This document shows positions 32,000 through 45,639 of a DNA stretch of 64,000 nt, piece after piece. A program made the translations under genes and the position numbers. The notes under the pieces are model-generated. The model was not told the origin of the DNA. It did not search any database and saw nothing but the letters and a program-made list of their open reading frames with translations. Location: contig JAPEHQ010000002.1 in NCBI GenBank assembly GCA_027405735.1, forward strand, positions 62,001 to 126,000, read 5' to 3'. This DNA comes from Mucor racemosus. Lineage: Eukaryota; Mucoromycota; Mucoromycetes; Mucorales; Mucoraceae. The first letter of the stretch is position 1, and the number at the start of each line of letters is the position of its first letter.

Positions 32000-33598
32000 T
32001 ACATCTTACTTGAAGATTTAACACAATTAGACTTAATATATGTTAGGCAAAATCATTTGAAAATTACCTGAAACCACCTGAAATCTACTTGGCAAAAAAA
32101 AAAAAAAAATAACTCTATACCAGCGAATTTTGGTTCTGATAACTTCCAACTTTACATGAAAATAGATACGCATCTTTGGCATAATGACTAATGACCTTAA
32201 AAGGCAAATTCCAAAACCTACTGTGCTGAACTAAGATACTATTTCCCTACATAAGAAATAAAATTCTATCTCACATAAACCTATGTTCTAATATTCAAAT
32301 AGAAATAACACAAATCTAACAGTAATTACAAAAAGTATTAATAATTTAACATACAATAAAATAAATCAAAAGAAACACATAGACTAAAGTAAGGATTGTT
32401 CTATGGGGATCATTAACAATTATGTCAAAAAACAGACATTAAAATACCGCCTTGATTATGTAAATCAAGAAGCTCAACATAAACCCTAAATAACGGACAA
32501 ATTAATTGATTTACCAAAAGAATAAACATATAAATATTGCATGAATACAATTGAATCATACTCCTAGTATTTAATAATAGCATGATAATAGACGTATGGA
32601 GTGCAGCATCGTCTGATTTGCATGTTAAACATCGTGGCTTGACAGATATTCTAAATTGATAATTCGGTTATCCCTTATTCTGGTAGATCATTGACAGTTA
32701 TGGTGTAATTCCCAGATACAATAAATCGCAACTAATATAAATAGAGTAGAAATATAGATTTATTGCACACTATTTATATTTTGAATAAAGAAGGATTTAA
32801 CCTGTATCTTTTTTCAAAGCTTTTTATTCTACATTTTACTGCACCTACTGTGTGTCGAGAAAATTATTGCCAAAAATGCACTTATAGCTTACTGGGTACT
32901 TTTATTGAAAGCGGTTAGAAATATGATCTCCATATGGATACTGTTCCAATTTGAGAGCTATATGTAAATAGCGATTATTTCCAACACAATAAATAAAGAA
33001 GACTACAAGTTATTATATCATGGAGAACACAAGGTCTTTATTATACAGTTAAAAAGGAAGCCAGGAACTATCAAAGTCCTGGATTCTAAAAGTATTTTTA
33101 TTATCTGTTGCGTTCCAGCTCTTTTTGCATATAATTAGTGATCTACCCCTCTTTCTCTTTTTTCCTTTTTCTTAATTATATTACTATCATATCTTATATC
33201 ATTCACTTTATATCGTTCAAGTCATTTAACCAACAGTTGGTAAGTTTATTGCTCTAATAAATTGTATTTTCAATCTCAAACGTAACACATCTCAATTTCA
33301 ATAAGAGTTCAACAACAATAATGGACAAAAAATCCGCAATATTCACAGAAACAGAAATGTAGATGGTCAAGATCAATTTTATTGCATAAGTGTAAGATGG
33401 TTTATAAGTGAAAGATATACATTATTGTTGAGGAAAATAAGAAAAAAAAAGTATAGTACAATTTCCATGCTTTAAAGAAAAGAAAATAAAGGTATAGTTG
33501 AAGAGAAAAAAAAATATGATTCTAATCAATTTTGGTTAATAGACCTATGATTTAATGGAATTTTAGTATGCGTATTTGATTCAAACGTCAATTATTAC
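32000..33598. other. Gene-free 3' flank of NOT1 with repeat fragments
   Basis: Holds repeat V copy 2 (32555-32695) and the hairpin motif (32995-33110: AGCCAGGAACTATCAAAGTCCTGG). The rest shows nothing recognisable. Confidence 0.5.
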
Positions 33599-36500
33599 TT
33601 ACCTAGATACACTTTCAAACAAACGTTCAATATCTGTCGCACAGCGGGTGAAAGAATGACTCCAGAAGCTATAATGTGGATTTTTGATCAATTCAATAAA
33701 AGTAATCAATAATCCCCAAGGATGAGGTCTATTAACAATTAGGCGTTCTAAGAGCACGCGGGTGATTTGCTCTTTGGCAATTTCCTTTCTGCTTTCCGCA
33801 AACAAGTATAACAGTACGCAGCTAAAATAATGAGTATGACTATTTGGGTAACGTAATTGATTTGCAATAGCACTCAAGAACAAGTAGCGACCTAAATTTT
33901 ACAATAAAAAGTCAGTATTTACGTTATAAACCATGTTCAAATGAAATATTTACCTTCAGAATCTAATTCAGATAACAAATGTTGATAGATTTCCATAGTA
34001 GGACCTTGATGGAAAGTAACCTTTTTGGATATCGTAACTGTACCCAAATAGAATACGACAGCATTCACCAAAGGGATGTTATATTTTTCGTCATCCTTCA
34101 AAAGTCGACTAGGAAGTTCGTTTAAGAAATGACTTGAAGGAACTTTAGATGATTCCAAGTATTGATCCAAATCTTCCTTGAGTCCACAATTTTCAATGAT
34201 TGCAATATAATCTGATAGTATGCGAGGAGATTGATGGATTTCAGGCAATAAATCAATTTTAAGGTTGGGAGTAAATGGATCAGGTAAACGCATATTACGA
34301 GGGAAAGCACTAAGAATCAAGTTACGCATTTGAATACATGTTGATGGAATTACATCACAAAAACTATAGTGATAATCGCAAAGGAACTCAGGGAAATCAT
34401 GAAGTAAAACAAGCAGTACACGGAGCGTGCCTCTATACAACATGCGAGTGGTATCATGAAGTTCTACATTACGTAAATATGGCACAAGAAATTGGAATAA
34501 GCAAACTAAGAGTCTTTGGAAGGTAGGCCATCCCTAAATCAAACATTTAACTAATTGGAAATTGTATATACAAGTTTAGCATAATTACCTTTTGGTTTTC
34601 AGCCAGTAATAATTGAGGCATGAAAAATCTATGAGATACAAGTTGGAGCCAGGCAAATGTAAACCCTGTATAATGTGTTGGTTGCAAAGTGTACAGTGTG
34701 TTGCTGAATGCAGTTAACAGTGAAATATATAAAGGCTGAATATGCTGTTCAACGGTATGGAGGTCTGACAAGAGACATGTAAATAAACGAAGGAAAGGAC
34801 GTTGATCGAAATGTTGACCACGAACTTCATGATGTTGTGATAAACATAATACAGCAACAGACAATGCGTTTGTAAAGTAAGTCAAAGAATCTGTTTGACC
34901 ATCAGATGAAGGGATTCGGACAAAGCATACAATTAATTTTGACAGTGCGTCAATCGGTTGATAAGCTAAACCAGGAGATTGTCCGGGCAACCTTTTAGAT
35001 TTGATCGCATGTTCAACAGATACTTCAATGCAAACACGATAAAACAAAGATATCATATCATCTACTTTGAAAATGGTTTGCTGAGATAACTGCGTTGCAA
35101 AGGCAAGCATAGTTTTCTCAGTAGTTGCAGGATGCTGATACAATCTTACCCACTCTGCAAAAAAGAATTGAAATTGTTCACGAAGACTTGCATCTTTAGC
35201 GTTGTCTTGATGTTGATTTCCTTGCATCATCGGATGCTGCTGTTGTTGTTGATGAGAGCCAGACATATTTCGCATGTCCTCCATTAATGCCAGAACAGGT
35301 TCAGGCAATTGGGTACTTCTTAAATTACTCAATGCTTCCAATGAAGCCATAAATTCATGACGAGTGGCCAAAGGATATTCACCAAATAGACAAGCACGAA
35401 TCAATTTTGCTGTAAATTCAATAGCACTTGTGCGTCCACTATCAATTAAAATTGATAATTCTTGATCTTGCTCTGGTAAATTAATAAGACCTGCTTTGAT
35501 GAGAGCAACTGTTACAGGTACATTATATTTACGTTCATCATCTGCATGTGTAAGCCATGATGTAACCAAGGTTCCGACATTGGGAGATAATTCACACAAA
35601 TGCTCTAAAATGACAACATAAACTTCAATTGTCAATTGCTTTTCACTCTTGTATAATAATTGTACAATTTTTTGAGCAAAAGTTCTTGCAGCTTCAGCTT
35701 TATCAAAGCTTGAGAGTGCAAGCATAGGTACTTGTCGAATTAAAGTACGAATATCACTATGTTGCGGAAGTGCATTGACGGTATTGATGTTGGTTTGGTT
35801 TGTCATCTTTTCGAGTTCAGTAATGTATTGAGCAAATCGTTCCAAAATAACATGCGCACTTGCTTGGGGTAATTGCGGCTGCTGTTGCAGTTGCTGCAGT
35901 TGTTGATTGGTCATCAAGCTATTGTCGAATGCAGTAGATGCAGTTGCAGGTGAATTGCTGCCACCATAGTTGCTATAATGAAAACCTGGATCCATGCGTG
36001 CTGTAACGCGATCCATCATAGGAGTAGTAGAAGTAGCTATTGGTGCAGCTCTTGGAATTCGCATAAAATCTTCATAAACACTCAATTGAGAAGGATGCAA
36101 ACCACTTGGTTTAGGACGAAGAAGTGCAGGAAGCGTATTTGGGAATCCAGACATTTGATAACTATCCATATCAACATAAGGCTGATTTGGTCTCAAATCG
36201 CGATGTTTTTTACGATTTACAAAGGCAATAGATAAAGCCTCATCAATTTCAATTGTAGCCTTTTCCATAGCAGCTTTTTCAATCACTGCGCACATGAGAT
36301 CCAAATTATCTGCCACCGTTAAAATAATTGCTTCTTCTGCCATACTCTATTCAAAATTATTAGTACAAGTTACTACTGAAACAAAATCCCAACTACCTCA
36401 TTCATGCCATGTGCTAAAAAGATTGTTCTCAAGTTGGCAACAATACTTAATCTCAAAGGTTCTTTACTTGTAACCATGGCTAAGCTTGCAGCCAAATTTT

Positions 36501-39500
36501 GAGCCATCATATGGGCAGCCTTTCGCATTTTGTTCTCGTCCATTTCCATGACAAAATCTTTCGATACCAAATCACGAGTAGATACAACAGCAATAGCAAC
36601 AGCGCGTTCAACTACAGGACCGATGATTTCACGTATGGATTCAGTAAATGCTTGAAGCACCAAACGTCTTACTGCAGGTTGATTAGTATAAAGAGCAATT
36701 TGAGGATTGAAAGCAATATATGGAGCAAGATTAGGAACAGGAATAGGCACTTCTGCCAAATCTGAATGTCCTTCGAAATCAGCATTTTGCAATAAAGGAT
36801 TTCCTCCAGCAGCAGCTCTTCCAGGATATCCTGCTCCATGAGCAGCAAAAGTATTTCTGGATGATTGGTTTTGAGGTTGTCTATTCTTTAATACCGAAGT
36901 TGGCGCAATGTCTTTTTGAATAGTTTAGTATAAATCGCAATTTGTAACACCTAGGCTATATCTTACCCTTCAAATCCAAAGATAAACTCTTGCATAAAAC
37001 TTCAATTTCAAATTTCAAATTAAGTTTAAGTTCTGCAAATTCATATAATTCAACCATTAATTTGAGAATCGCAATCAACCAAGGGTTAGGAGGCCTAAAA
37101 ATGTTGCTATGGCCACATTGCTCAAGCACTTTGCATACAAAAGGTATAACTACAATTAAGCGTTGGGTATCATAACCTTCCAATAACAAATCCTAAGCCA
37201 AAACCATCAAAATCATACCAAATACAATTTTTTTACCCATTTTTCTTTACTGACCTTAAATGCAATATGCTTATGTAAGATGGGCTTATTCTTTGCAATT
37301 GTCATTTTACCTAACCATGAACCTAAATTTTTCAATAACGAACGTTCTGATGAATTTGACACTGTTTTTTCAGAATTCAACAGAATAGAAATGTTGGCAT
37401 AAGTTTCGCAAAGAACATGTTCATTGAGAAGCTTTGAATTTACAGAATCCAAGACCAAGATATAGAGATCATGGTAATTAGGCTCTGATGAGATCCTTTT
37501 GACCACCAAATAATTGCTGAACCATTTGAAGGTTGGAGGTTTTAAAACTTGCACCAAATCCGCAACTTTGCTATCGATATTGTTTTGCGCGACGTTGTTA
37601 ATGATAAAGAGAATCTTGTCTTGAACAGTACCAATAGGCTCTGCATAAACTAGATCCGCAGAAGTTGGCACACGAGGTACATGAACACTTGCAAACGGAT
37701 CAATAGTGGCTTGATTGCCATTATTGTTTGCATTAGGGTCCAAATCCTCGCCTGGTTTTACTTGAACTTCTTGTTGATTCATTGCAGATTGGATGAAAGC
37801 AGCTAGATCAGGTTGCGATTGTACTAAATCAGGGAGTTGCAATAAATGCGAGCAATACTGTGGCCATTCACTCAATCTATTTTGAAATTGCTGTAATGCT
37901 TGTACACCAAAATTAAACATTTTCGAGCCTACAGGGTTTCGAAGTGCATCCAAAACGTAGCGAAGAGCAACACCCAAAGGAACATAGGATACTAATCGAT
38001 GTTGAATCAAAGAACCAAATAGAATACTTGTGATAGAGAGTTCTTTATCGGGATACTTGGGAAAGAACGAATATTCATCAAATAGATTGTGGATCATACA
38101 AGCAAAGACATCCTGTTCTCGAGGTTCTTTTGATGCACTTAGCTTTTTTAATAGATCAATCATTGCATCAGATGAAAGTTCTCCATTGTAAATTCGTTCG
38201 TAATAGAGGTTCGCTTCTTCTTCAACATCAGGCTTGAATGAAACTTCGGCTCCAGTAGATCCAGGTGCTGCTTGCGTGCGAACATTCATCAACTTTGGGA
38301 ATGTTTGAAGACAACGATTTTGCACTTCCTTTGTCATGTTAATCAATGCAGGAGAGATAGGACTAATAAACAAGTTAGTCTTGAAAATAAACGACAATAC
38401 TATACTCTTTTACCTTTCTGATAATACTTTAAGGAATGTGCTCATTGCTTCTAAAGATAAAGGGATTGGTAAATGGTGTTGTGAACCATCTTGACGTTGC
38501 GCTTCAATCGAGACTTTTTGATTCAAATAAAGTAAACATTGATTTGCGAAAACTTCTTTCTGTTCAGGGTCTTTGAGTTTTTCTTTTAACCAAGATTCTA
38601 AATTCATTAATTTCTGATAATCAGCTAGGGATGCCAAATCCAAGGCTAAATAAGGTGGAAGTGAATCTAAAATACCAGGCAGAGCCTAATTGAAGCTTGT
38701 CAGTAAATAAAACTATATTAAAATTATGCCAAAATATTTACGTCAATTTCTTTTGTCAAATCTAAAATTCGTGTAACGGAAGGAGGATTGTTGTTGTACA
38801 TTTCAATTATGCTTTGCTTGAATTGTTGATCATCGTCATTAGAAGATTTTCCATTATTTTTCATTTTGATATTCAATAATCTTCGCAATTGGTCTACCAT
38901 TGATTTATCAGAGATTCTTTCTGAAGCAATTGTGATTAGGTGTTGAATCTTTTTATTGTCGAACTGGTATGAATCATCGCTCAATGTACGAGCAATCGCG
39001 TCAAAAAGGTATTGTAAAACTTTATCAGGAATAGATTCAATTTTCGGAAAGTAAGAGATTGCATTTTGTAAATTGGCACTAAAGATGGTTTTGGCTTTTT
39101 CCATTTTTCAATACAACTATCTCATGATATCATTTACACACCCACTCACCTTGTTCACTAATTTCAAATTTGACACCGGAGAATAGAGGCAATGTAAAAA
39201 TCATCTTGTCAAATGGGTCGAGTTCAAGCTGATCAAATAAATAACAAAGGTCAACTTGTGAGGCAACATCTGATTTAGAAAATTGTTTCAAAGCCAAGCT
39301 AAAGCTGATCATAGTATCTAATTTCTTTTTGTCTTTTGTAGAGAATACTGCATTTTCCTTTAAAAGACGGAAATGGGGAGAACTTTTGTCTTTGATTAGA
39401 TCCAATTTGTAAATGTCTGAAAGAAGGTAGCGAAATAAGTGTTCACGAATATCCTCTCCATGTGTTTCGATCAGCTATTTAAAGAATTAATATCTCGAGT

Positions 39501-39700
39501 AAATTGTAATACTTTAATGAATTTCTTACAGTATGGATTTCTGTTGATTTTCGGGTAAAATTGTCATCGTTGAGATTGGATATGAGTAAGGTAACTTGTG
39601 CCTTAACTATACGAGCAAGGCTTGCTTTTTGGAATTTAGTAGTGGCTCGTTGTTTAGGACTAGGTGTAGAGGCGTTGGATAATTCTGATTCACTACTCAT
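33599..39700 (-). CDS. NOT1: NOT1, scaffold of the CCR4-NOT deadenylase complex
   Basis: Ten exons (39700-39530, 39474-39150, 39094-38742, 38685-38414, 38362-37255, 37192-36967, 36911-36397, 36346-34589, 34533-33954, 33891-33599) join in frame to 1866 aa. NOT1 is the scaffold of the main cytoplasmic mRNA deadenylase and a transcription regulator. The N-terminal exon has [25 protein letters not shown]-rich region follows, then a MIF4G domain that should bind CAF1 ([37 protein letters not shown]). Next is the DUF3819/CAF40-binding region ([32 protein letters not shown]). The C-terminal Not1 domain ends [20 protein letters not shown]...[15 protein letters not shown]. Gln-rich linkers lie near 35230 and 35880. 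Length is usual for fungi. Confidence 0.95.
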
Positions 39701-39719
39701 GCTTCAAGACTGATAAGCA

Positions 39720-40729
39720 TGCTGTTATGCAAAAAAAGAGATTTATATTGTTTGTTCAAAGTTTTATAAGAAGAGGGGGGTATTTCGTTATATACAAGTT
39801 TTTCTTTTTTTTTATATATGAAAAAGAAGGAAAGTTGTATTGTATATAAAAGGCAAGGAGGAGAAAAAGAGAGAGAGAAAAAGAGATTCTTGGAAGAGAA
39901 GGAGATAATTTTCTAAAAGGAGATATTAATGCCTACAATAATGTAATGAAAGAAAAACGCGTTCAAAAACGTCATCAAAGCCTAAACCCCGACTGTTCAA
40001 CGTATATTCATGTAATGCTTCTGCATATCATAAAACAACACCAATAACCTTCAGAAGTAGTAATGTAATATTAAATTCATTGACAAATTGCTAGTGCAAA
40101 ACGAAGTTAATCTCCAAATTTCGTTGTTCTAGCAATGTAATTTCGGTGTAATTATTTTGCCTCCAGCTTGTCATTGTCATGTTGGACATGAAAATTCCTA
40201 AATACAATGGAAAATTATTCTGTAATGCATAATACACAAGCAAGTTAGCAGAATACTTAAATCGCTTTAATCAGAGCTTCCAAAATTTTAACGAAAGTGA
40301 AATGTGCACTGCTGGTATATATACATGTAAGTGATAGATTTGATGTCATTCTCATATTACACACCACCAACTGTTGTGAATCGATCTTCCAAAGTCGCTC
40401 ATCGCATGAGAACGATAGTTACCGTTTTTATGGCATCTGATAGATACGTATATATATCTAAAGACGGTATTTGGAATACTTTGGAATCAGGAGCAGGCTC
40501 AAGAAATGAATAAAACGAAGGCATTCTTCTCTTCTGTATCAACGGGATTATTGTTGCATTATTTTGAGATATTTCCAAAATTTCAATTAAAGTGCTGCTT
40601 CAAAGTATCTACGTTTAGGGAAATATACAGGACTCAATTTTCTAACCATTACCTCCACATTTTATATACGTAGCCAATGATTTTGAAGACAAATTAAATG
40701 CGTTTATGGATATTGTTATAAATTTTAGG
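39720..40729. other. NOT1 promoter side and gene-free DNA
   Basis: Purine-rich AAAGAGAGAGAG tracts and TATATAAAAGG near 39845 lie upstream of NOT1. Beyond 40000 there is an unsupported 60-aa frame (40331-40513) and nothing else recognisable. Confidence 0.4.
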
Positions 40730-42160
40730 TATTTTATGTGAGATTTATATTTTTGTATTTTTTCAAGTCAAGTTGCTGTTGATCTACTACAAACAGATGC
40801 ATTACTTTCAAGCTTCCCTCGAGCAAAATTTGAATTGTCCAAAGTTTCAATTTTCATAATTTTCAATCTTCAAAATCGAAGCGTGCTCATTTTTCTATAG
40901 CTAGCCCTATACAAAACATTTTTTCAAGGTATATCAGACAATTCTAAATAGATATGAATTGGTCGCATTATGCTACCTGTTCGTGAATTTGTTTTATACC
41001 TCACGAAAGAACTAAAATACATAAAATTCACTTCTTTTTCCTTAAAAACTGGGTCTCACTTTTCATTCCTGCTCAACTTTTTTTTTCACCAAATAATACC
41101 GAGAAAAAATTATATGACAATATACCTGAGATGTTCAAGTTTAATACAAAAACAAGTATCCAAAAATACCCTATATTTTGCAGTTGGTATTAATTTCTTA
41201 GTGCTAATGTTTCAGATTTTTACAGGTGTATCACAGCTTAGGATTGAAAACTTTGAGGCTTCATATCTCTACAAAAAATTAAGTTATACTAACCTTTTTT
41301 AATAATAAAACTTACTTGTTTAAAGCACTCTATAATATATCTCAGTATAAAAAAATTCTGAGCACTTTTATATTTTTTTCATTTTTTGGCATTTTCGTAG
41401 TAGATTTCAAAATATTCGCCAAATTGAGTAACACTTTCTTTACATTCATGTTATCAAGTTTGTTGAGCTCTCTTAGTCCCAATTTAGTTTTTTAAAAAAT
41501 ACCAATTTTTCGTGGAGATATCTTCAGAAATGTGTTTAAAGGAATACTTTTGCTTCTAGCTTCAATTTTTCCCTTGTATACCCTCATCCCAAATTCTGAA
41601 TTTGAAAAAAAATTGATGAAAATCTCATTTTCTCTACGAAAAATGCATTCAAAAGGTTATATAATAGCTCGATCAATAGATATTTTTTCTATGCATTGTT
41701 TCCATTATTTAAATTTAGAATATACTTATAAAAAGTGTTCTGTATCTTCAAAAAACCTCCAAAATTTCAATTGCATTTTAAGCAAAACTTAATGTAAAAC
41801 ATTTGCCTAAATTTTATTTAGATGGATGCAGAATTCAAAACTGTACAAAAACTATTTAATACACTAGGTATTCTTATTATACAGTTCATGAGCTATTGAA
41901 CGACTTTGAATTTTGAATCATTTTTCGATTAGTTTTTCCAAATCAGTTTTGAAACTCAGTTGTCGTAGACTGTGAACTATGATTTTGATTTTCTCGACGA
42001 AAAATTAATATTTTTTGTTGAAATAAAACATGCAGAGTAGCTTCTGACAAGATCTATCTTGTGAATACGAAAAAAAACAATGTTTCATTAATGATGTTTA
42101 AATTCTACAATCACTTCTAGGTTAAGTTTAGGTCAATATGTAGGTTTTTGCCTATTATTT
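40730..42160 (+). repeat. Repeat family R, copy D (longest uninterrupted)
   Basis: The reference copy for the family. It runs from CAAAACATTTTTTCAAGGTATATC (about 40913) or slightly earlier to the TAGGTTAAGTTTAGGTCAATAT block near 42120. ORFs at 40970-41302 (110 aa) and 41532-41792 (86 aa) align with ORFs in copies A and B. No hallmark of a transposase, reverse transcriptase or LTR was found. Confidence 0.7.
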
Positions 42161-42224
42161 ATGTTAAATCTTATTTCAGTTCCATATTAAAACTGACATC
42201 CAAATGGGATTGAAATGGTATAAA

Positions 42225-42300
42225 TGCTTTTGGAATCCCGGACCTAATGGTTCCTGGCTTCCTTTTTTGACTTAATAAAGATGCTTCTGTGGAATATGCC
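42225..42300 (-). repeat. Hairpin motif of LTR-like relics, copy 3 (reversed)
   Basis: Reverse complement reads AGCCAGGAACCATTAGGTCC after a TCTTTATTAAG block, matching 32995-33110 and 19430-19515. Confidence 0.45.
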
Positions 42301-42309
42301 CACTTTTGA

Positions 42310-43009
42310 TAAATCTCCATTTCATCTGATATCAAACTTATAGCACCGCAGACGTAAATAAATTTATACCATAACGAGAAGCTCAGCTTAAATGTGCTGT
42401 GTTACTAATGTAAATAGATTGATTTGACATGGAATATCAGAAAGATATAATCGATCCAATACTGATCTAACGGATAAATGTAGTATATAATTTGTATATA
42501 AATAGGACAAATTATTGATATTAAATAAAGGTGATCTTCAGTTTTTGTGTGTGATTTAATTTAACACGTTTCTTTATTAAATTATACATTTTTTTGCTAC
42601 AATATTTATTCTAAATCTTGTGCATTTCACAAATCTGCTAGCATAATCAGCTGAGGCTCGACAGCAACAACCGTAAATTTGAAACCGAACCAATATGAAT
42701 ATTGATTACCCTTATACATATTTTTTTCGTTTTCATTTTTATTTTGTTGTTGTTTTAACTTCATCCGGTTTTATTAGCTTTTGAAATCCTACTTCAAAAT
42801 ATTCATTTAAAATTACCTTCTCCAAGCCACACTACGACCGACTTGTGCTGCACAGGATGATTTCGTTGTGCCCAAGTGGGCTGCACACTATAGCCTGAGA
42901 TATTGTGCCCACTGAATATGCTAAAAAGATAACACGATGCACATGGGCGCAACAAAAGAAACTGCACACGAGCACAACGAAAAGCCTATGTGCAGAATTA
43001 TAGATTCTG
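42310..43009. other. Gene-free DNA with a GC-richer block
   Basis: The block 42830-43010 has many CACA/TGTGC words (CTGCACAGG, GTGCCCAAGTGGGCTGCACA) and is absent from X copy 1. No ORF is supported. Confidence 0.35.
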
Positions 43010-45630
43010 TACATGTGCATGACATTAATCCCATGTGTGCAAAATAGTAGAATTGCCCATACACATATCATTATTCCTATTTGTGCATAATAATAAAATC
43101 TGACCATGAGCATAATGAGCTGATCGTATGGGCAGAGATTGGTTTGTACATGAGCATCGTGCTGTTCTCAAAATTCCACTGCATTTTTTACTGGAATGAG
43201 TTTTTAAATTATATTTGCTTTTATTAATATAGATTATAGATAATAATATAATTCAATGCGTTGTTGATGTAGAGCAATACATGCAAGAGCCAATATATTT
43301 ACGATTATCATCATTTGTGAATATGTTTATAACTATAATGTTTATAACTATAATGTTTACAGAAACAATGGTTTTTGCTCGAGCATAAACTTAAATAATA
43401 CTTACTGCTTATTAAATTTATATGCAAGCCAAATATAAGATAATAGATGTTACTTTATCACTCATACAGTACAATTTAAGCAAATTAACCTTCTTTAAAC
43501 TTACTATTTTAGTTTACAATAGTCAGCCGTCGTAAAAAGATTTTATTTCAAACATAACTACGATCAAGGCTATAGTTATTAGGCAATAATACATCAAATT
43601 ATTCTTTTTTCTGTTTCTACATTATTTGAGATTCTATCACTTTTCTGGAACATTTCGTGGGTTTGTAGCCAGTTCTAGTTTTTCATTGAATAGATATAAA
43701 TATTATTGCCTTTGATTTGATCTGGTAATTAAGAAATGCTTCCAACAATATAGTAGTAAATAATGATATTTGATCTTAGAATGCGGTTGAATAAAAATAT
43801 CAGCCTCTCATATGACGACTGCTGCCTCCTACTATATTAAAAACATTAGACCCTTATGTTAGCATGATGTGTATTTAGATAAAAGAAAAGAATACCAGCT
43901 TGATAGTCTGATATGCCTTATTAAACGGTGAATTTATTCTTAGAATAAAAAAACAAAAAGAGATAAATAACACACGTAGAAAAGGATTTTCAAGGCTTTA
44001 CATTATTTAGCGCAATTAAAACCCTGATAAATTGCTCATTTCAGTCAATGTAAAAGCAACATTACGGCGCATAAACCATAAACTAAACAAAATAGACAAT
44101 ACTGTATCTATTATCATAAAATATACATTTTTCTACCAGAAAAACCGTCTGTCATATTATACTGTACATTCCTTAAAAAGTTGCAAAAGCGAGCCCGTAG
44201 AGCAACGCCGTAGTTGAGCAGAGCAAGATTGAAGGGCTAAGTCTCTTATACTATGGTATATCTAAATTTTAAATAAAAAAGCATTTTTTTTAACTTTTCT
44301 TATATTTAACCATGTATAGTCTGAAAATTTAGATTTTGTAGCAGACATTTTCGGAACTCATTTTTATCCTTACCAACCCTCATGATTTTGATCAAAAAAC
44401 AGAAAAATCAATTTTTGATACCAAAATAAACGCTTAAATGTACTACATTGTGAGAGAAAATTGTAGCTATAGTTAATACACATTTTATAAAAGCTTAATA
44501 TTAAATGTTAAGTAATGAAACTTTGCACTTTTGGCCCAAAAACGGATTTTTGATTGAAGAATTTTCATGTAATATTTTTCAATAAAAATGTTTGTTATTT
44601 TTAATTGAGCAAATAGAGCGCTAAATTCTGTATATGTGTATATTTTTTATTTTCATAATTGATAGTATAATTAACTCTAAATTTGAAAAACCAGAAAAAA
44701 AAATTAAAAAATGTCAAAATTGATGATCTGGACAAAAATAATTTTCTAAATTAATATTCCGCTTATAAGCTTTGTAAGTCTTAAAAATAAGAGATTTTAT
44801 AATACTTGAGAACTTTTTCAAGAATTTACGATGCTGTACCCACTTGATTCAAACTTATTATTGTAAATCGTTATACATGTTAATATTGTATGGTAGTTTA
44901 TTTGATGATAATATAGTCTTACCTTATAATTATTGCGCTAGAGGTAATTTACACTAAGCTTTAGTTTTACCTCTCCAATATTATTATAAATGTAAGCATG
45001 GCATTGCTGGAACCTATTACCACCTTTTTACCCTCTTTGTCCCAAGCCAATTTATTCAATGCTTTACCAGAACCAACTTAAATACTTGCAAATTGTTCCT
45101 CGGTATTTGCATTCAAATTCCATAAGTTAAATCGACTGATTTCATTTACAGTAGTATCAAACGTCTCATCAGCCCGCCTTATGATAAATGTCAATATAAA
45201 ATCAGAAACATCCTATTGTCATTGTTATAAGATATGAGAAGCTTAATTTTTAGTAATACAGCAATCAAATAAAAAGCAATATGATACTAATAGCATATGG
45301 TGAGTATTTAGTATCTAAGTAAGTTTGATGAAGTACGCTTTTAAATCCTTTTAAAAATCCTGAGGCAAACACAAGACCTTGGTCCTGTAATTTCTATCCA
45401 TCAAAATGTTGCTATTTCCACTACACAATGAACGAACCTTTTATCAATTTTGACCGCGACGTACATTGTGTATCAGTTTTTTACCAGTTGTATTTTCTTT
45501 GGTTCATGAATATTCAGTCATATTGAACAATGATTTGTAGCATTGCCAAAAAAAAGAAAAAAATAAACGCTTCAAGTTTTCTGCATATCAAATTATGCAA
45601 TTTATTAGTAGCAAGGATCGCACTTAACTA
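43010..45630 (-). repeat. Repeat X, copy 2 (uninterrupted)
   Basis: Inverted counterpart of 14276-17437, without the LTR insertion. It preserves the dynein-like exon fragment and the AGCCCGTAGAGCAACGCCG block near 44190-44210. The divergence from copy 1 (scattered substitutions and small indels) shows the duplication is not very recent. Confidence 0.75.
44980..45192 (-). pseudogene. Captured dynein-like exon, second copy
   Basis: On the minus strand the frame reads LMEFECKY-type sequence in one frame and, in the coding frame, FNLWNLNANTEE, a stop at the same place as copy 1, then VGSGKALNKLAWDKEGKK and VIGSS. A small deletion then shifts the frame. VGSGKALNKL is closer to genuine dynein intermediate chain than copy 1 (VGFNKALNRL). 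Confidence 0.65.
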
Positions 45631-45639
45631 TGCTTTTTA

